This document shows positions 1 through 9,350 of a stretch of DNA of 64,000 nt, piece by piece (within the stretch, counting starts at the first letter, position 1; each line of letters opens with the position of its first letter). The notes beneath the pieces were generated by a model. It had not been told where the DNA came from, searched no databases, and was given only the letters and a program-made list of their open reading frames with translations. The stretch is from contig CABDVE010000001.1 in the NCBI GenBank assembly GCA_901420285.1, forward strand, positions 806,001-870,000, in the 5' to 3' direction. The position numbers were made by a program, and so were the translations under genes. This DNA is from Stutzerimonas stutzeri. GTDB taxonomy: Bacteria; Pseudomonadota; Gammaproteobacteria; Enterobacterales; Pasteurellaceae.

Positions 1-119
1 GGGCGGTACGAAAAGTATTATTTAGATCAAAGTTTCACTAAATAGGCGTTTAAATTTTGCCGTTTTTCCGCTAGTCTATCCGCAATTCGTAATTGTCTTT
101 TAACTTAGGAAGGTGAACT
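1..119. other. Leader region of the first gene
   Basis: This is non-coding sequence between the window edge and the phosphohexomutase gene. A good ribosome binding site (aggaaggtga) sits just before the ATG at 120. No other gene or clear promoter could be identified in this short piece. Confidence 0.5.
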
Positions 120-1778
120 ATGACAACTCTCTTTAATATAGCTCAAAATTGGTTGAATCAAGATCCTGATGCAGAAACCCGTGCAGAGTTAAACACACTT
201 TTAGATGCGGCGAAAGCGGGTGATAAAGCAGCGGAAACGGAATTACAGGCGCGTTTTGATGGACGCTTACAATTCGGTACCGCCGGTTTGCGCGGTCGTT
301 TGCAAGCGGGTTCCATGGGTATGAACCGTGTGTTGGTGGCGCAGGCTGCCGGCGGTTTGGCATTGTTCTTAAAAGAATACGACCAACAACCTTCCATTGT
401 GATTGGCTACGACGGACGTAAAAACTCCGATGTGTTCGCGCGCGATACCGCCGAAATTATGGCAGGTGCCGGTATCAAAGCTTATTTATTACCGCGTAAA
501 TTACCGACACCGGTACTGGCTTACGCCATTCAATATTTCGACACTACCGCCGGTGTGATGGTCACCGCCAGCCATAACCCACCGGAAGATAATGGTTACA
601 AAGTGTATTTAGGCAAAGCGAACGGCGGTGGGCAAATCGTTTCACCGGCAGATCAACAAATCGCGGCGCTAATTGATAAGGTCGCCGCCGGTAGCGTTAA
701 AGATTTACCGCGCAGTCAGGAATATGTGGTATTAGACGACACCGTAGTGGATGCCTATATTGCAAAAACCGCCTCTCTCGCCAAAGAGCCACAAGCAAAT
801 ATTAACTATGTTTATACCGCCATGCACGGTGTGGGTTACGAAGTGTTGAGCAAAACCTTGGCAAAAGCAGGATTGCCGCAACCGCATATTGTTGCCGAAC
901 AAGTATGGCCGGACGGTACGTTCCCGACCGTCAACTTCCCTAATCCGGAAGAAAAAGGCGCGTTGGATTTGGCGATTAAAATAGCAAAAGAAAACAACGC
1001 CGAATTTATTATCGCGAATGATCCCGACGCCGACCGACTGGCGGTGGCTGTGCCTGATGCGCAAGGCAATTGGAAACCGTTGCACGGCAATGTGGTTGGT
1101 TGTTTCTTAGGCTGGTATTTGGCGAAACAATATCATGCGCAAGGCAAAAAAGGCATATTCGCTTGCTCCTTAGTTTCCTCGCCTGCGCTGGCGGAAATTG
1201 CCAAACGTTATGGTTTTGAATCACAAGAAACGCTCACCGGGTTTAAATATATCGGTAAAGTGCAAGGCTTGTTATTCGGCTTTGAAGAAGCCCTCGGTTA
1301 TTTGGTGGACCCGGATAAAGTGCGCGACAAAGATGGCATTTCCGCCGCCATCATGTTCTTGGATTTAGTCCGTAATCTGAAAAAACAAGGCAAAACCTTG
1401 GCGGATTACGCGGCGGAGTTCACCAAAGAATTCGGCGCTTATGTAAGTGGACAAATTTCTATTCGCGTAAGCGATCTGTCTGAAATTGGCAAATTAATGA
1501 GCGCATTTCGCAATAATCCGCCGAGTGTAATCGGCGGTGTGAATGTGGCGCAATTTATCGATCACACCAAAACTGATCGCCAAAGTGACATTCTGGTGTT
1601 CGTGCTGGAAAATGGTAGTCGTCTCATCGCCCGTCCGTCCGGTACGGAACCGAAAATCAAGTTCTACCTCGACGCCCGCGGTAGCGATCCGAAACATGCC
1701 GAACAAGTGCTTGTTGCATTTGACGAAGCCGTACGCAATATTCTTCGTCAAGCCGAATTTGGTAAACAAGATTGTTAA
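120..1778 (+). CDS. Phosphohexomutase (phosphomannomutase/phosphoglucomutase family)
   Basis: This 552-residue cytosolic enzyme moves a phosphate between C1 and C6 of a hexose phosphate (glucose or mannose), feeding glycogen, cell-envelope sugars or both. All four alpha-D-phosphohexomutase motifs are visible in order: the catalytic phosphoserine loop TASHNP (Ser151), the metal loop DPDADR (Asp301, Asp303, Asp305), the sugar loop GFEEALGY from about residue 387, and the phosphate-binding loop RPSGTEPK from about 506. The length fits the PGM2/ManB-like subgroup common in Pasteurellaceae rather than GlmM (about 445 residues). The start is supported by the AGGAAGGTGA ribosome site. The gene stands alone and ends at its own hairpin terminator. 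Which sugar it prefers cannot be read from sequence. Confidence 0.88.
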   Translation: MTTLFNIAQNWLNQDPDAETRAELNTLLDAAKAGDKAAETELQARFDGRLQFGTAGLRGRLQAGSMGMNRVLVAQAAGGLALFLKEYDQQPSIVIGYDGRKNSDVFARDTAEIMAGAGIKAYLLPRKLPTPVLAYAIQYFDTTAGVMVTASHNPPEDNGYKVYLGKANGGGQIVSPADQQIAALIDKVAAGSVKDLPRSQEYVVLDDTVVDAYIAKTASLAKEPQANINYVYTAMHGVGYEVLSKTLAKAGLPQPHIVAEQVWPDGTFPTVNFPNPEEKGALDLAIKIAKENNAEFIIANDPDADRLAVAVPDAQGNWKPLHGNVVGCFLGWYLAKQYHAQGKKGIFACSLVSSPALAEIAKRYGFESQETLTGFKYIGKVQGLLFGFEEALGYLVDPDKVRDKDGISAAIMFLDLVRNLKKQGKTLADYAAEFTKEFGAYVSGQISIRVSDLSEIGKLMSAFRNNPPSVIGGVNVAQFIDHTKTDRQSDILVFVLENGSRLIARPSGTEPKIKFYLDARGSDPKHAEQVLVAFDEAVRNILRQAEFGKQDC

Positions 1779-1799
1779 GAACATATTTGTTTAAGCGGA

Positions 1800-1826
1800 A
1801 GAGGCGCAGATTGCGCCTCTTTTTTT
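1800..1826 (+). terminator. Rho-independent terminator of the phosphohexomutase gene
   Basis: A 9-bp stem (agaggcgca / tgcgcctct) is followed by six T residues. It starts 22 bases after the stop codon and ends 28 bases before the next start, so the following efflux gene probably uses its own promoter or readthrough. Confidence 0.85.
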
Positions 1827-1854
1827 ATGAGGACTTTTCTTTTATGAGGAATCA

Positions 1855-2187
1855 ATGAACCCTTGGATTTTACTCGCGTTCTCCATTTGTCTGGAAATCG
1901 TCGCAACCAATTTACTAAAACTAAGCGACGGTTTTACCAAACCGCTACCGACGGTCAGCTCGTTAGGCCTTTATGCCGTATCTTTTTATTTGGTTTCCAT
2001 TGTTTTCCGTATGCTACCGGTCGGCTTAGTTTATGCGATTTGGTCAGGTGTGGGCATTGTTTTGACTACGCTTGCCGCCTATTTTGTCTTTGGGCAAAGA
2101 ATTGATACGGCGGGCCTCATCGGCATCGGCTTAATTATTGCCGGCGTGTTGGTAATTAATTTATTTTCCACGGTGTCTCATTCGTAA
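1855..2187 (+). CDS. emrE: EmrE-type small multidrug resistance pump
   Basis: A 110-residue inner-membrane protein of the SMR family with four predicted transmembrane helices. It would act as a dimeric proton antiporter for lipophilic cations such as quaternary ammonium compounds. The key EmrE residues are all at the expected places: Glu14 in helix 1 (ICLEI), Tyr40, Tyr60 and Trp63 in YAIWSGVGIVL, followed by the FGQR turn. The AIWSGVG signature and near-identical length favour EmrE over SugE. A gaggaatca ribosome site precedes ATG 1855. The gene is monocistronic and faces rho. Substrate range is inferred from the family. Confidence 0.9.
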   Translation: MNPWILLAFSICLEIVATNLLKLSDGFTKPLPTVSSLGLYAVSFYLVSIVFRMLPVGLVYAIWSGVGIVLTTLAAYFVFGQRIDTAGLIGIGLIIAGVLVINLFSTVSHS

Positions 2188-2287
2188 AAAGTGACCTTTG
2201 CTTTTTTCAAAATGTAAGCTTAAAGCTCAACTGAATGCTGTAAATATGTAAAAACGGCTTTTGAGTCGGAACGTGGATTGGCATTCC

Positions 2288-2331
2288 AAAATAGCACCGC
2301 ATTGGAGCTGCTTCCAATGCGGTGCTATTTT
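2288..2331. terminator. Repeat hairpin 1 (AGCACCGCATTGGA inverted pair)
   Basis: This is a perfect 19-bp inverted repeat (2288-2306 and 2313-2331) around a 6-base loop. The arm is aaaatagcaccgcattgga. The A and T tracts at either side make it a bidirectional terminator at the 3' end of emrE, in the converging space before rho. It is one of seven hairpins built from the same 10-mer. Confidence 0.85.
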
Positions 2332-2495
2332 GTGAGTGTAATTTTCCGCTTTGTGCGACCATCACATCATTTCAAAATTATGCCTATCGCTTAAGCTAGA
2401 AACACTTTGAAAATTAAAGAAAACAATCGGCCACAAGATTAAGCCTAAAACCGATTTGATTTTTCTGACCGAGAATTACAGGCATACCAAGCTAA

Positions 2496-2534
2496 ACAAA
2501 AAGGATCGAGTACTGGATTACAGCGCCCGATCCT
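2496..2534 (-). terminator. Terminator of rho
   Basis: Read on the minus strand, a 7-bp stem aggatcg / cgatcct encloses a 19-base loop and is followed directly by TTTTTG. It lies about 60 bases past the rho stop codon. The rest of 2188-2594 holds repeat hairpin 1 and no gene that I can see. Confidence 0.65.
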
Positions 2535-2594
2535 CTAATTAAATGCGGCTAATTATGCAGAGGCCGTACAGTTATTTTTCTTTTGTGTTTTGAA

Positions 2595-3857
2595 TTATGA
2601 GCGTTTCATAATTTCAAAAAATTCTTCGTTAGTTTTGGCCATGCCAAGTTTGTCAATGAGCCATTCCATCGCTTCCACTTCGCCCATCGGATTAAGGATT
2701 TTGCGTAGAATCCACATTTTTTGTAACTCATCAGGGGCGGTGAGCAAGTCCTCTTTACGGGTGCCTGAGCGGTTGAAGTCGATTGCCGGGAACACGCGTT
2801 TTTCCGCGATTTTACGGGATAGGTGCAATTCCATGTTACCGGTGCCTTTAAATTCCTCGAAGATTACTTCGTCCATTTTTGAGCCGGTATCCACTAACGC
2901 GGTAGCGATAATGGTTAGGCTGCCGCCTTCTTCCACGTTACGCGCCGCACCGAAGAAGCGTTTTGGACGATGTAACGCGTTGGCGTCCACCCCACCGGAT
3001 AAAATTTTACCGGATGCCGGAGTGACGGTATTGTAAGCACGCGCCAAACGGGTAATGGAGTCAAGCAAAATGACCACGTCTTTTTTGTGTTCGACGGAAC
3101 GTTTGGCTTTTTCGATTACCATTTCCGCCACTTGAACGTGACGGGTTGCCGGTTCGTCGAAGGTGGAAGCAATCACTTCGCCTTTTACGGAGCGTTGCAT
3201 TTCCGTTACCTCTTCTGGGCGCTCATCGATCAATAATACGATAAGTTCGACATCAGGGTAGTTGTGCGTAATGCTTTGTGCGATATTTTGCAGCAACATA
3301 GTTTTACCCGCTTTTGGCGGTGCCACGATTAAACCGCGCTGACCTTTCCCAATCGGAGAGGCTAAATCTAAAATGCGGGCAGTTAAATCTTCCGTAGAGC
3401 CGTTGCCGCGTTCCATTTTTAAACGGGAATTGGCATGTAATGGGGTTAAGTTTTCGAAAAGGATTTTGCTGCGGGAAACTTCCGGTTTGTCGTCATTGAC
3501 TTGATCTACTTTGAGGAGGGCAAAATAGCGTTCGCCTTCTTTCGGCGGTCGAATTTTTCCTTCGATTTTGTCGCCGGTTTGCAAATTGAAGCGACGAATT
3601 TGGCTTGGGCTGACATAAATATCGTCAGGGCCGGCTAAATAGGAACTGTCCGCCGAACGGAGGAAGCCAAAGCCATCCGGTAAAATTTCCAATACGCCGC
3701 CGCCGAAGATGTCTTCACCGCCTTTTGCGTGTTGTTTTAAAATGGCAAAGACAATATCTTGCTTGCGCAAACGCGCTAAATTTTCTAGGCCCATTTGCTC
3801 TTCGCCGAGTTTCACGAGATCGGAAACAGGCATATTTTTAAGTTCTGTTAAATGCAT
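2595..3857 (-). CDS. rho: Transcription termination factor Rho
   Basis: Rho is the hexameric RNA-dependent ATPase and helicase that ends transcription at unstructured C-rich transcripts. The 420-residue product starts [15 protein letters not shown], matching the N-terminal Rho domain. It continues with the RNA-binding cold-shock-like domain ([20 protein letters not shown]), Walker A (APPKAGKT, near residue 180), Walker B ([15 protein letters not shown]) and the conserved [22 protein letters not shown] region. The frame stays open upstream to 4052, but those 65 extra residues do not resemble Rho and run into the argH leader. I therefore place the start at 3857, which gives the family's normal length. 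It is monocistronic, with its own terminator. Confidence 0.96.
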   Translation of the reverse strand: MHLTELKNMPVSDLVKLGEEQMGLENLARLRKQDIVFAILKQHAKGGEDIFGGGVLEILPDGFGFLRSADSSYLAGPDDIYVSPSQIRRFNLQTGDKIEGKIRPPKEGERYFALLKVDQVNDDKPEVSRSKILFENLTPLHANSRLKMERGNGSTEDLTARILDLASPIGKGQRGLIVAPPKAGKTMLLQNIAQSITHNYPDVELIVLLIDERPEEVTEMQRSVKGEVIASTFDEPATRHVQVAEMVIEKAKRSVEHKKDVVILLDSITRLARAYNTVTPASGKILSGGVDANALHRPKRFFGAARNVEEGGSLTIIATALVDTGSKMDEVIFEEFKGTGNMELHLSRKIAEKRVFPAIDFNRSGTRKEDLLTAPDELQKMWILRKILNPMGEVEAMEWLIDKLGMAKTNEEFFEIMKRS

Positions 3858-4047
3858 AATGAATAATCGTTGGAATGAATGAGAGTTGAGTGAATGAATG
3901 GAGGACCGGCGTCCAAAAAGTGGTGCGTAAGGTATCACTAAAACCGCGTAGTGTCTAGTTCTTGTTATAAAAAAATCAGGCATTTTTATGATGCAACGAG
4001 GGAGATTTTGAGGAAGTTTTTTATTTTCTGAAGTAAAACTTGATTTG

Positions 4048-4061
4048 TGCATATTTATGCA
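4048..4061. promoter_or_regulatory. Possible ArgR (ARG box) operator before argH
   Basis: The palindrome TGCATATTTATGCA has two 6-bp arms and a 2-bp spacer. It resembles the AT-rich ARG box half-site (TGAAT...ATTCA) and lies about 70 bases before the argH start, in the rho-argH intergenic region. Two C/G positions differ from the E. coli consensus, so this is a suggestion only. Confidence 0.35.
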
Positions 4062-4131
4062 TAATAATGTAATAAATAATTACTTTGCTTGGCCGTTTGG
4101 GCGGTCGCATATAAGACATAGAGGAAATATT

Positions 4132-5511
4132 ATGGCACTTTGGGGTGGACGTTTTACGCAGGCTGCAGACAAGCGTTTTAAAGATTTTAACGATTCATTA
4201 CGTTTTGATTTCCGTTTGGCGGAACAAGATATTGCCGGTTCTATCGGTTGGTCAAAAGCCTTGGTAAAAGTGAATGTACTGAAGCAAGAAGAGCAACAAC
4301 AGTTGGAGCAAGCGTTAAACGAATTATTGATTGAAGTGCGCTCGAATCCGCAAGCGATTTTGCAAGACGATGCGGAAGATATTCACAGCTGGGTGGAAAG
4401 TAAACTCATCGATAAAGTAGGCAATTTGGGTAAAAAATTACATACCGGCCGTAGCCGTAACGACCAAGTAGCCCTTGATATCAAATTGTGGTGCAAAGAG
4501 CGCGTAATTGAATTGCAAAATTCCATCCGCAATTTGCAACGTCATTTGGTGCAAACTGCGGAAAATACGCAAGATGCTGTGATGCCGGGTTACACCCATT
4601 TGCAACGTGCGCAACCGATTACTTTTGCACATTGGTGCATGGCATACGTAGAAATGTTTGAACGCGATTACGGCCGTCTGGCCGATGCGTACAAACGTAT
4701 GAACAGCTGCCCGCTTGGTAGCGGCGCGCTTGCCGGTACGGCGTATGCGGTAGATCGCGAGGCGCTGGCACAAGATTTGGGTTTTGCCTTCGCGACGCGT
4801 AACAGCCTGGATAGCGTGTCCGACCGCGATCATATCGTCGAATTACTTTCAACCGCTGCATTAAGTATGGCGCATCTTTCCCGCTTTGCAGAAGATATGA
4901 TTATTTTCAATAGCGGCGAAGCAAATTTCGTGGAATTATCCGATCGCGTTACGTCCGGTTCTTCCTTAATGCCGCAAAAGAAAAATCCGGATGCATGCGA
5001 ATTAATCCGCGGCAAAGCAGGCCGCGTAATGGGGGCGTTAACCGGTATGTTAATGACTTTAAAAGGTTTGCCGTTGGCCTATAACAAAGATATGCAGGAA
5101 GATAAAGAAGGCATTTTTGACGCTTTAGATACGTGGCAAGATTGCGTTGATATGGCGACCTTTGTGTTAGACGAATTGAAAGTAAATGTGGAACGCACTC
5201 GTGAAGCGGCGTTAAAAGGCTATTCTAATGCAACGGAGCTTGCCGATTATTTGGTGGCAAAAGGTGTACCGTTCCGTGACTCGCATCATATCGTGGGCGA
5301 AACCGTGGTTTACGCGATTAAAAAAGGCAAAGGCTTGGAAGATTTAACTATTCCGGAATTCCGCCAATTCAGTGAAGTCGTGGGTGATGATGTGTACGAA
5401 ATTCTTTCACTTCAATCTTGCTTGAATAAACGTTGTGCCAAAGGCGGCGTTTCGCCGTTGCGCGTCGCTGAAGCAATTGCTGAAGCTAAAGTGCGATTTT
5501 CCGAAGATTAA
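4132..5511 (+). CDS. argH: Argininosuccinate lyase
   Basis: ArgH splits argininosuccinate into arginine and fumarate, the last step of arginine synthesis, as a cytosolic homotetramer. The 459-residue protein begins [16 protein letters not shown], typical for the family. It carries HTGRSRNDQ, the region [16 protein letters not shown], and the fumarase/aspartase superfamily signature [12 protein letters not shown] with the catalytic serine loop. The open frame extends upstream to 4045, but ATG 4132 is preceded by gaggaaat and matches the usual length, so I use it. No other arg genes are next to it. It ends at a repeat hairpin. A possible ArgR site lies upstream. Confidence 0.96.
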   Translation: MALWGGRFTQAADKRFKDFNDSLRFDFRLAEQDIAGSIGWSKALVKVNVLKQEEQQQLEQALNELLIEVRSNPQAILQDDAEDIHSWVESKLIDKVGNLGKKLHTGRSRNDQVALDIKLWCKERVIELQNSIRNLQRHLVQTAENTQDAVMPGYTHLQRAQPITFAHWCMAYVEMFERDYGRLADAYKRMNSCPLGSGALAGTAYAVDREALAQDLGFAFATRNSLDSVSDRDHIVELLSTAALSMAHLSRFAEDMIIFNSGEANFVELSDRVTSGSSLMPQKKNPDACELIRGKAGRVMGALTGMLMTLKGLPLAYNKDMQEDKEGIFDALDTWQDCVDMATFVLDELKVNVERTREAALKGYSNATELADYLVAKGVPFRDSHHIVGETVVYAIKKGKGLEDLTIPEFRQFSEVVGDDVYEILSLQSCLNKRCAKGGVSPLRVAEAIAEAKVRFSED

Positions 5512-5563
5512 AATGAAACGGCGGCGATCCGGAAATAAACTTCCGGCGTTTGTATCGCGTAAC

Positions 5564-5604
5564 AGCACCGCATTGGAACTTGCTCCAATGCGGTGCTATT
5601 TTTT
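5564..5604. terminator. Repeat hairpin 2 after argH
   Basis: Arms agcaccgcattgga (5564-5577) and tccaatgcggtgct (5584-5597) enclose the loop acttgc. The right arm is followed by ATTTTTTT, which makes a strong intrinsic terminator for argH. The loop sequence differs from those of the other six hairpins. Confidence 0.87.
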
Positions 5605-5696
5605 ATGTTCGACAATGCCTTTTCCGATGTGCTTTGCAGATTCGTAAGAAGGCATCAATTAAGCACCAAAATCGTCCGCGGACGACGAATTCCTCA

Positions 5697-5725
5697 TTGT
5701 CTAACCGGCAAAATATCACTATAAT
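5697..5725 (+). promoter_or_regulatory. Sigma-70 promoter of uvrD
   Basis: TTGTCT (5697-5702) and TATAAT (5720-5725) are separated by 17 bases. The LexA box begins four bases after the -10 element, so repressor would cover the transcription start. Confidence 0.7.
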
Positions 5726-5728
5726 CCC

Positions 5729-5744
5729 CTGTAAATTTACACAG
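5729..5744. promoter_or_regulatory. LexA (SOS) box of uvrD
   Basis: CTGTAAATTTACACAG fits the gamma-proteobacterial LexA consensus CTGT-N8-ACAG exactly at both ends. It lies 15 bases before the uvrD start. uvrD is a known SOS gene in E. coli, and lexA itself is present at 46.9 kb in this window. Confidence 0.8.
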
Positions 5745-5758
5745 ATAAAATAAACAAA

Positions 5759-7939
5759 ATGGACATTTCCGAGTTACTTGACGGTTTGAATGATAAACAA
5801 CGGGAAGCGGTCGGCGTGCCGCCGGGCAATTATTTGGTGTTGGCGGGCGCAGGGAGCGGTAAAACCCGTGTGTTGACCCATCGAATTGCATGGCTTGTCG
5901 CTGTGGAAAATATTTCCGAAGGCAGCATTATGGCGGTAACGTTCACCAACAAAGCTGCAGCTGAAATGCGGCACCGCATTCAAACCACCTTGGGCAAGTA
6001 TTCTCAAACGAACTTATTTGGTATGTGGATCGGCACTTTTCACAGCATCGCGCACCGCTTGTTACGCGCGCATCATTTAGATGTGGGGTTGCCGCAAGAT
6101 TTCCAAATTCTGGATTCGGAAGATCAGCTGCGTTTGTTAAAACGTTTGTTAAAACTGCACAACTACGACGAAAAAGCGTTTCCGCCGAAGCAGGCTTGTT
6201 GGTACATCAACAATAAAAAAGACGAGGGTTTGCGGCCGCACGAAATTGAAGATTTTAACGATCGCCAAGAACGCGAATGGATTAAGATTTATCAGATTTA
6301 TCAAGATACTTGTGATCGCGCCGGCCTCGTGGATTTTGCCGAGCTTTTAATTCGCGCTTATGAATTGTTTAATAAAAAACCGTTGATTTTACAGCGTTAT
6401 CAGCAGCGCTTTCGACATATTTTGGTGGATGAGTTCCAGGACACCAACAAAATTCAGTATCAATGGATCAAAATTCTGGCGGGACAAACCGGCAATGTGA
6501 TGATTGTGGGCGATGACGATCAATCCATTTACGGTTGGCGCGGTGCGCAGATCGAAAATATCCAAAAATTTTTGAAAGATTTTAAAGCAGAAACCATTCG
6601 ACTTGAGCAAAATTACCGTTCTACCGCCAATATCCTAAATAGTGCGAACGAATTGATTGCCAACAACGGCGATCGCCTCGGTAAAAATTTATGGACGGAC
6701 GGTGAAAAAGGCGAGCCTGTGGGCATTTACGCCGCCTTCAATGAATTAGATGAAGCTAAATTTGTGGCTTCGCAAATTCAAGATTGGGTGGATAACGGCG
6801 GAAAACTAGACGATTGCGCGGTGCTTTATCGCAGTAACAGCCAGTCGCGTGTGATTGAAGAAGCCTTGATTCGTTGCCAAATTCCTTATCGAATTTACGG
6901 CGGAATGCGATTCTTTGAACGCCAAGAAATCAAAGATGCTTTAGCCTATTTACGTTTGATTAATAATCGCCAAGACGATGCGGCATTTGAACGCGTGATT
7001 AATACGCCGACACGCGGTATTGGCGAGCGTACGTTAGAAGTGTTGCGCCATCTCACGCGCGAACGCCAAATTACCTTATGGCAAGCGGTACAAGTGGCGA
7101 CACAAGAAAATAGGCTGACCGGGCGCGCTTCCACCGCATTATTACGATTCCAAGAATTAATTAATTCTTTGCAACTTGACACTGCCGAAATGCCACTTTT
7201 TGCCCAAACGGATTTTGTGATTAAACATTCCGGTTTATACGATATGTATCAGCAAGAAAAAGGCGAAAAGGGAGAAGTACGGATTGAAAACTTGGAAGAG
7301 TTGGTGAGTGCAACCCGTGAATTTGTAAAACCTGATGAAGCCGAAGAAATGACGGATCTCACCGCCTTTTTAACCCACGCCTCCCTTGAAGCAGGCGAAG
7401 AGCAAGCGTCACCGCATCAATCCAGTGTGGAAATGATGACGTTGCATTCGGCAAAAGGATTAGAGTTTCCACGCGTGTTTATGGTGGGGGTGGAAGAAGG
7501 CCTGTTCCCGAGTTTTCGTTCTTTTGAAGAACCGGGTCGTTTGGAAGAAGAGCGCCGTTTGGCTTACGTGGGGATTACGCGCGCAAAACAAAAATTGACG
7601 ATTTCTTATGCCGAAAGTCGTCGTTTGTATGCGAAAGAAGAACGCCATTTGCCGTCGCGTTTTATTGCCGAGTTACCGCAAGAATGCATTCAAGAAATTC
7701 GTTTACGTGGCACGGTGACACGTGCGATGAATTTGGCGAAAGTCGGTTCGCTGTCTCATTCAAATCCAAACGAAAACGAATGGAAAATGGGACAAAAAGT
7801 GAAACATGAGAAATTCGGCTTCGGCACGGTGATTAATGTGGAAGGTTCGGATAATAACACGCGTCTGCAAATCGCATTCCAAGCGCAGGGAATTAAGTGG
7901 TTAATTGCGCATTTGGCGAAATTGGAAAAAGTGCGGTAA
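5759..7939 (+). CDS. uvrD: DNA helicase II (UvrD)
   Basis: UvrD is a 3'-to-5' SF1 helicase that removes incised strands in nucleotide excision repair and mismatch repair. The 726-residue length is normal. Visible motifs are Walker A AGAGSGKT (29-36), motif Ia FTNKAAAEM, motif II DEFQDTN (about 223), motif III GDDDQSIYGWRGA (about 250), motif V TLHSAKGLEF and motif VI YVGITRAKQ (about 602). The C-terminal Tudor-like region (WKMGQKVKHEKFGFGTV) binds RNA polymerase in relatives. The last codons (KVR) and the stop form a Haemophilus-type uptake signal (7929-7937). It is driven by its own SOS-controlled promoter and followed by dppBCDF, as in Haemophilus influenzae. Confidence 0.97.
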   Translation: MDISELLDGLNDKQREAVGVPPGNYLVLAGAGSGKTRVLTHRIAWLVAVENISEGSIMAVTFTNKAAAEMRHRIQTTLGKYSQTNLFGMWIGTFHSIAHRLLRAHHLDVGLPQDFQILDSEDQLRLLKRLLKLHNYDEKAFPPKQACWYINNKKDEGLRPHEIEDFNDRQEREWIKIYQIYQDTCDRAGLVDFAELLIRAYELFNKKPLILQRYQQRFRHILVDEFQDTNKIQYQWIKILAGQTGNVMIVGDDDQSIYGWRGAQIENIQKFLKDFKAETIRLEQNYRSTANILNSANELIANNGDRLGKNLWTDGEKGEPVGIYAAFNELDEAKFVASQIQDWVDNGGKLDDCAVLYRSNSQSRVIEEALIRCQIPYRIYGGMRFFERQEIKDALAYLRLINNRQDDAAFERVINTPTRGIGERTLEVLRHLTRERQITLWQAVQVATQENRLTGRASTALLRFQELINSLQLDTAEMPLFAQTDFVIKHSGLYDMYQQEKGEKGEVRIENLEELVSATREFVKPDEAEEMTDLTAFLTHASLEAGEEQASPHQSSVEMMTLHSAKGLEFPRVFMVGVEEGLFPSFRSFEEPGRLEEERRLAYVGITRAKQKLTISYAESRRLYAKEERHLPSRFIAELPQECIQEIRLRGTVTRAMNLAKVGSLSHSNPNENEWKMGQKVKHEKFGFGTVINVEGSDNNTRLQIAFQAQGIKWLIAHLAKLEKVR

Positions 7940-8017
7940 TTTTACCCTGTATTAAATCATGCTTGTTCCGGCTAACGTGAAATAATTTTAACTCGCTTGT
8001 CGGTTTTTGGCGGAAAC

Positions 8018-8057
8018 AGCACCGCATTGGAGGCGCTTTCAATGCGGTGCTATTTTT
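8018..8057. terminator. Repeat hairpin 3 after uvrD
   Basis: The 12-bp arms agcaccgcattg (8018-8029) and caatgcggtgct (8040-8051) are followed by ATTTTT. This ends uvrD transcription. The rest of the 397-base gap (7940-8336) contains the dpp promoter and leader hairpin. A start-less open stretch at 8062-8199 is listed under rejected items. Confidence 0.85.
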
Positions 8058-8217
8058 ACCTTTCAACGAATCCTTCGACAAGCGTTCAGCCGGCTTACAA
8101 TCGCTCGTCAATTCTCTGATTAATCGCTACGCTAATCGACTTCATATTGATTACGTAATACCGCTTATTTCGGCGTTACGATATGCCGAAAAGGAATGAT
8201 TGATAACAACAGGTAAT

Positions 8218-8247
8218 TTGGAAAAATACCGACAAGTACGGTAGAAT
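8218..8247 (+). promoter_or_regulatory. Candidate sigma-70 promoter of dppBCDF
   Basis: TTGGAA (8218-8223) and TAGAAT (8242-8247) are separated by 18 bases. This would give a leader of about 80 bases before dppB that contains the USS hairpin at 8287-8316. Confidence 0.5.
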
Positions 8248-8286
8248 CTGGCGGTTTTTAATGTTTCCCATTGATGTTGAAGAGAA

Positions 8287-8316
8287 AAGTGCGGTCAATT
8301 TTTAACCGCATTTTTT
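8287..8316 (+). terminator. USS-based hairpin in the dpp leader
   Basis: The uptake signal AAGTGCGGT (8287-8295) pairs with accgcattt (one G-T wobble) around the loop caattttta. The stem is followed by T residues and ends 20 bases before the dppB start. Because the candidate promoter lies upstream, this could act as a leader attenuator rather than only as a terminator for earlier genes. Confidence 0.5.
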
Positions 8317-8336
8317 GTTATTTGTTGAGTGATTGA

Positions 8337-9338
8337 ATGTTTAAATTTATTTTCAAACGTATTTTAATGGTGATTCCTACTTTCATTGCGATTACTTTTA
8401 TCACCTTTGCCCTTGTTCATTTTATTCCCGGCGATCCGGTGGAGATTATGATGGGCGAGCGCGGTTTAACGCCGGAAGTTCATCAGCAAATGATGCATCA
8501 ACTTGGCCTTGATCTGCCTTTGTATCAGCAATATTTCAATTACATCGGCAATGTGATTCGAGGAGATTTCGGTTCGTCTTTTCGCACTCAGCAACCTGTC
8601 ATTTCGGAATTCTTTACGCTTTTTCCGGCAACGGCGGAATTGGCGTTTTTTGCGCTGTTTTGGTCGTTACTGGGTGGCATTATTTTCGGCACTTTTGCGG
8701 CGATAAAAAAAGAGAGCTGGATTTCACATACGGTAACGGCTGTATCACTGACCGGTTATTCTATGCCGATTTTCTGGTGGGGGTTGATTCTGATTTTATA
8801 CGTTTCGCCGCTCTTGGGTTTGCCGCAAGGCGGACGCTTAGAAAATGATTTTTGGATCGATACGCCGACCGGTTTTATGCTGATTGATACTTGGCTTTCC
8901 GGTGTACCCGGCGCGTTTGAAAATGCGCTGAAATCGTTAATTCTTCCGGCCATTGTGCTTGGTACGATTCCGCTTGCGATTATTACTCGCATGACCCGTT
9001 CGGCGATGCTTGAAGTATTGGGCGAAGATTATATTCGCACGGCAAAAGCGAAAGGTTTAAGTTACTCCCGTATCGTGATTGTGCACGCTTTGCGTAATGC
9101 GTTGATTCCGGTGGTGACGGTAGTCGGACTGATTGTCGGGCAACTGCTTTCCGGTGCGGTGCTGACGGAAACGATCTTTTCTTGGCCGGGTATTGGTAAA
9201 TGGATTATTGATGCGATTTACGCGCGCGATTATCCGGTGTTGCAAGGTTCGGTATTGATTATTGCCACTATTATTATTGCGGTGAATTTGACTATTGATT
9301 TACTTTACGGCGTGGTGAATCCGCGTATTCGTCATTAA
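8337..9338 (+). CDS. dppB: Dipeptide/glutathione-type ABC transporter permease DppB
   Basis: This 333-residue inner-membrane subunit forms half of the pore of a peptide ABC importer. The N-terminal TM and RxxMxxPTF-like start (MFKFIFKRILMVIPTFIAI) are typical of DppB/OppB. So are the periplasmic loop after TM1, about six transmembrane segments, and the EAA loop near residues 228-250 (EDYIRTAKAKG). The order dppB-C-D-F directly after uvrD matches H. influenzae. No binding protein gene dppA is present. In H. influenzae the same permease is served by an unlinked heme/glutathione-binding protein, so a similar arrangement is inferred here. Confidence 0.92.
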   Translation: MFKFIFKRILMVIPTFIAITFITFALVHFIPGDPVEIMMGERGLTPEVHQQMMHQLGLDLPLYQQYFNYIGNVIRGDFGSSFRTQQPVISEFFTLFPATAELAFFALFWSLLGGIIFGTFAAIKKESWISHTVTAVSLTGYSMPIFWWGLILILYVSPLLGLPQGGRLENDFWIDTPTGFMLIDTWLSGVPGAFENALKSLILPAIVLGTIPLAIITRMTRSAMLEVLGEDYIRTAKAKGLSYSRIVIVHALRNALIPVVTVVGLIVGQLLSGAVLTETIFSWPGIGKWIIDAIYARDYPVLQGSVLIIATIIIAVNLTIDLLYGVVNPRIRH

Positions 9339-9350
9339 TTGGGAGAAATG

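Noticed and set aside
2590-3036. Plus-strand ORF of 148 codons antisense to rho
   Set aside because: It lies fully within rho, has no ribosome site and shows no recognisable domain.
3858-4052. N-terminal extension of Rho by 65 residues
   Set aside because: It does not resemble Rho, reaches into the argH leader, and the start at 3857 gives the normal family length.
4045-4131. Upstream in-frame start for argH
   Set aside because: The added 29 residues are unlike ArgH, overlap the possible ArgR operator, and ATG 4132 has a good ribosome site.
8047-8199. Open stretch of about 50 codons from a GTG at 8047 to TGA at 8197-8199, between uvrD and dppB
   Set aside because: The only start codon lies inside the repeat hairpin and has no ribosome site. 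The translation resembles nothing I know. About one in ten random stretches of this length would stay open.
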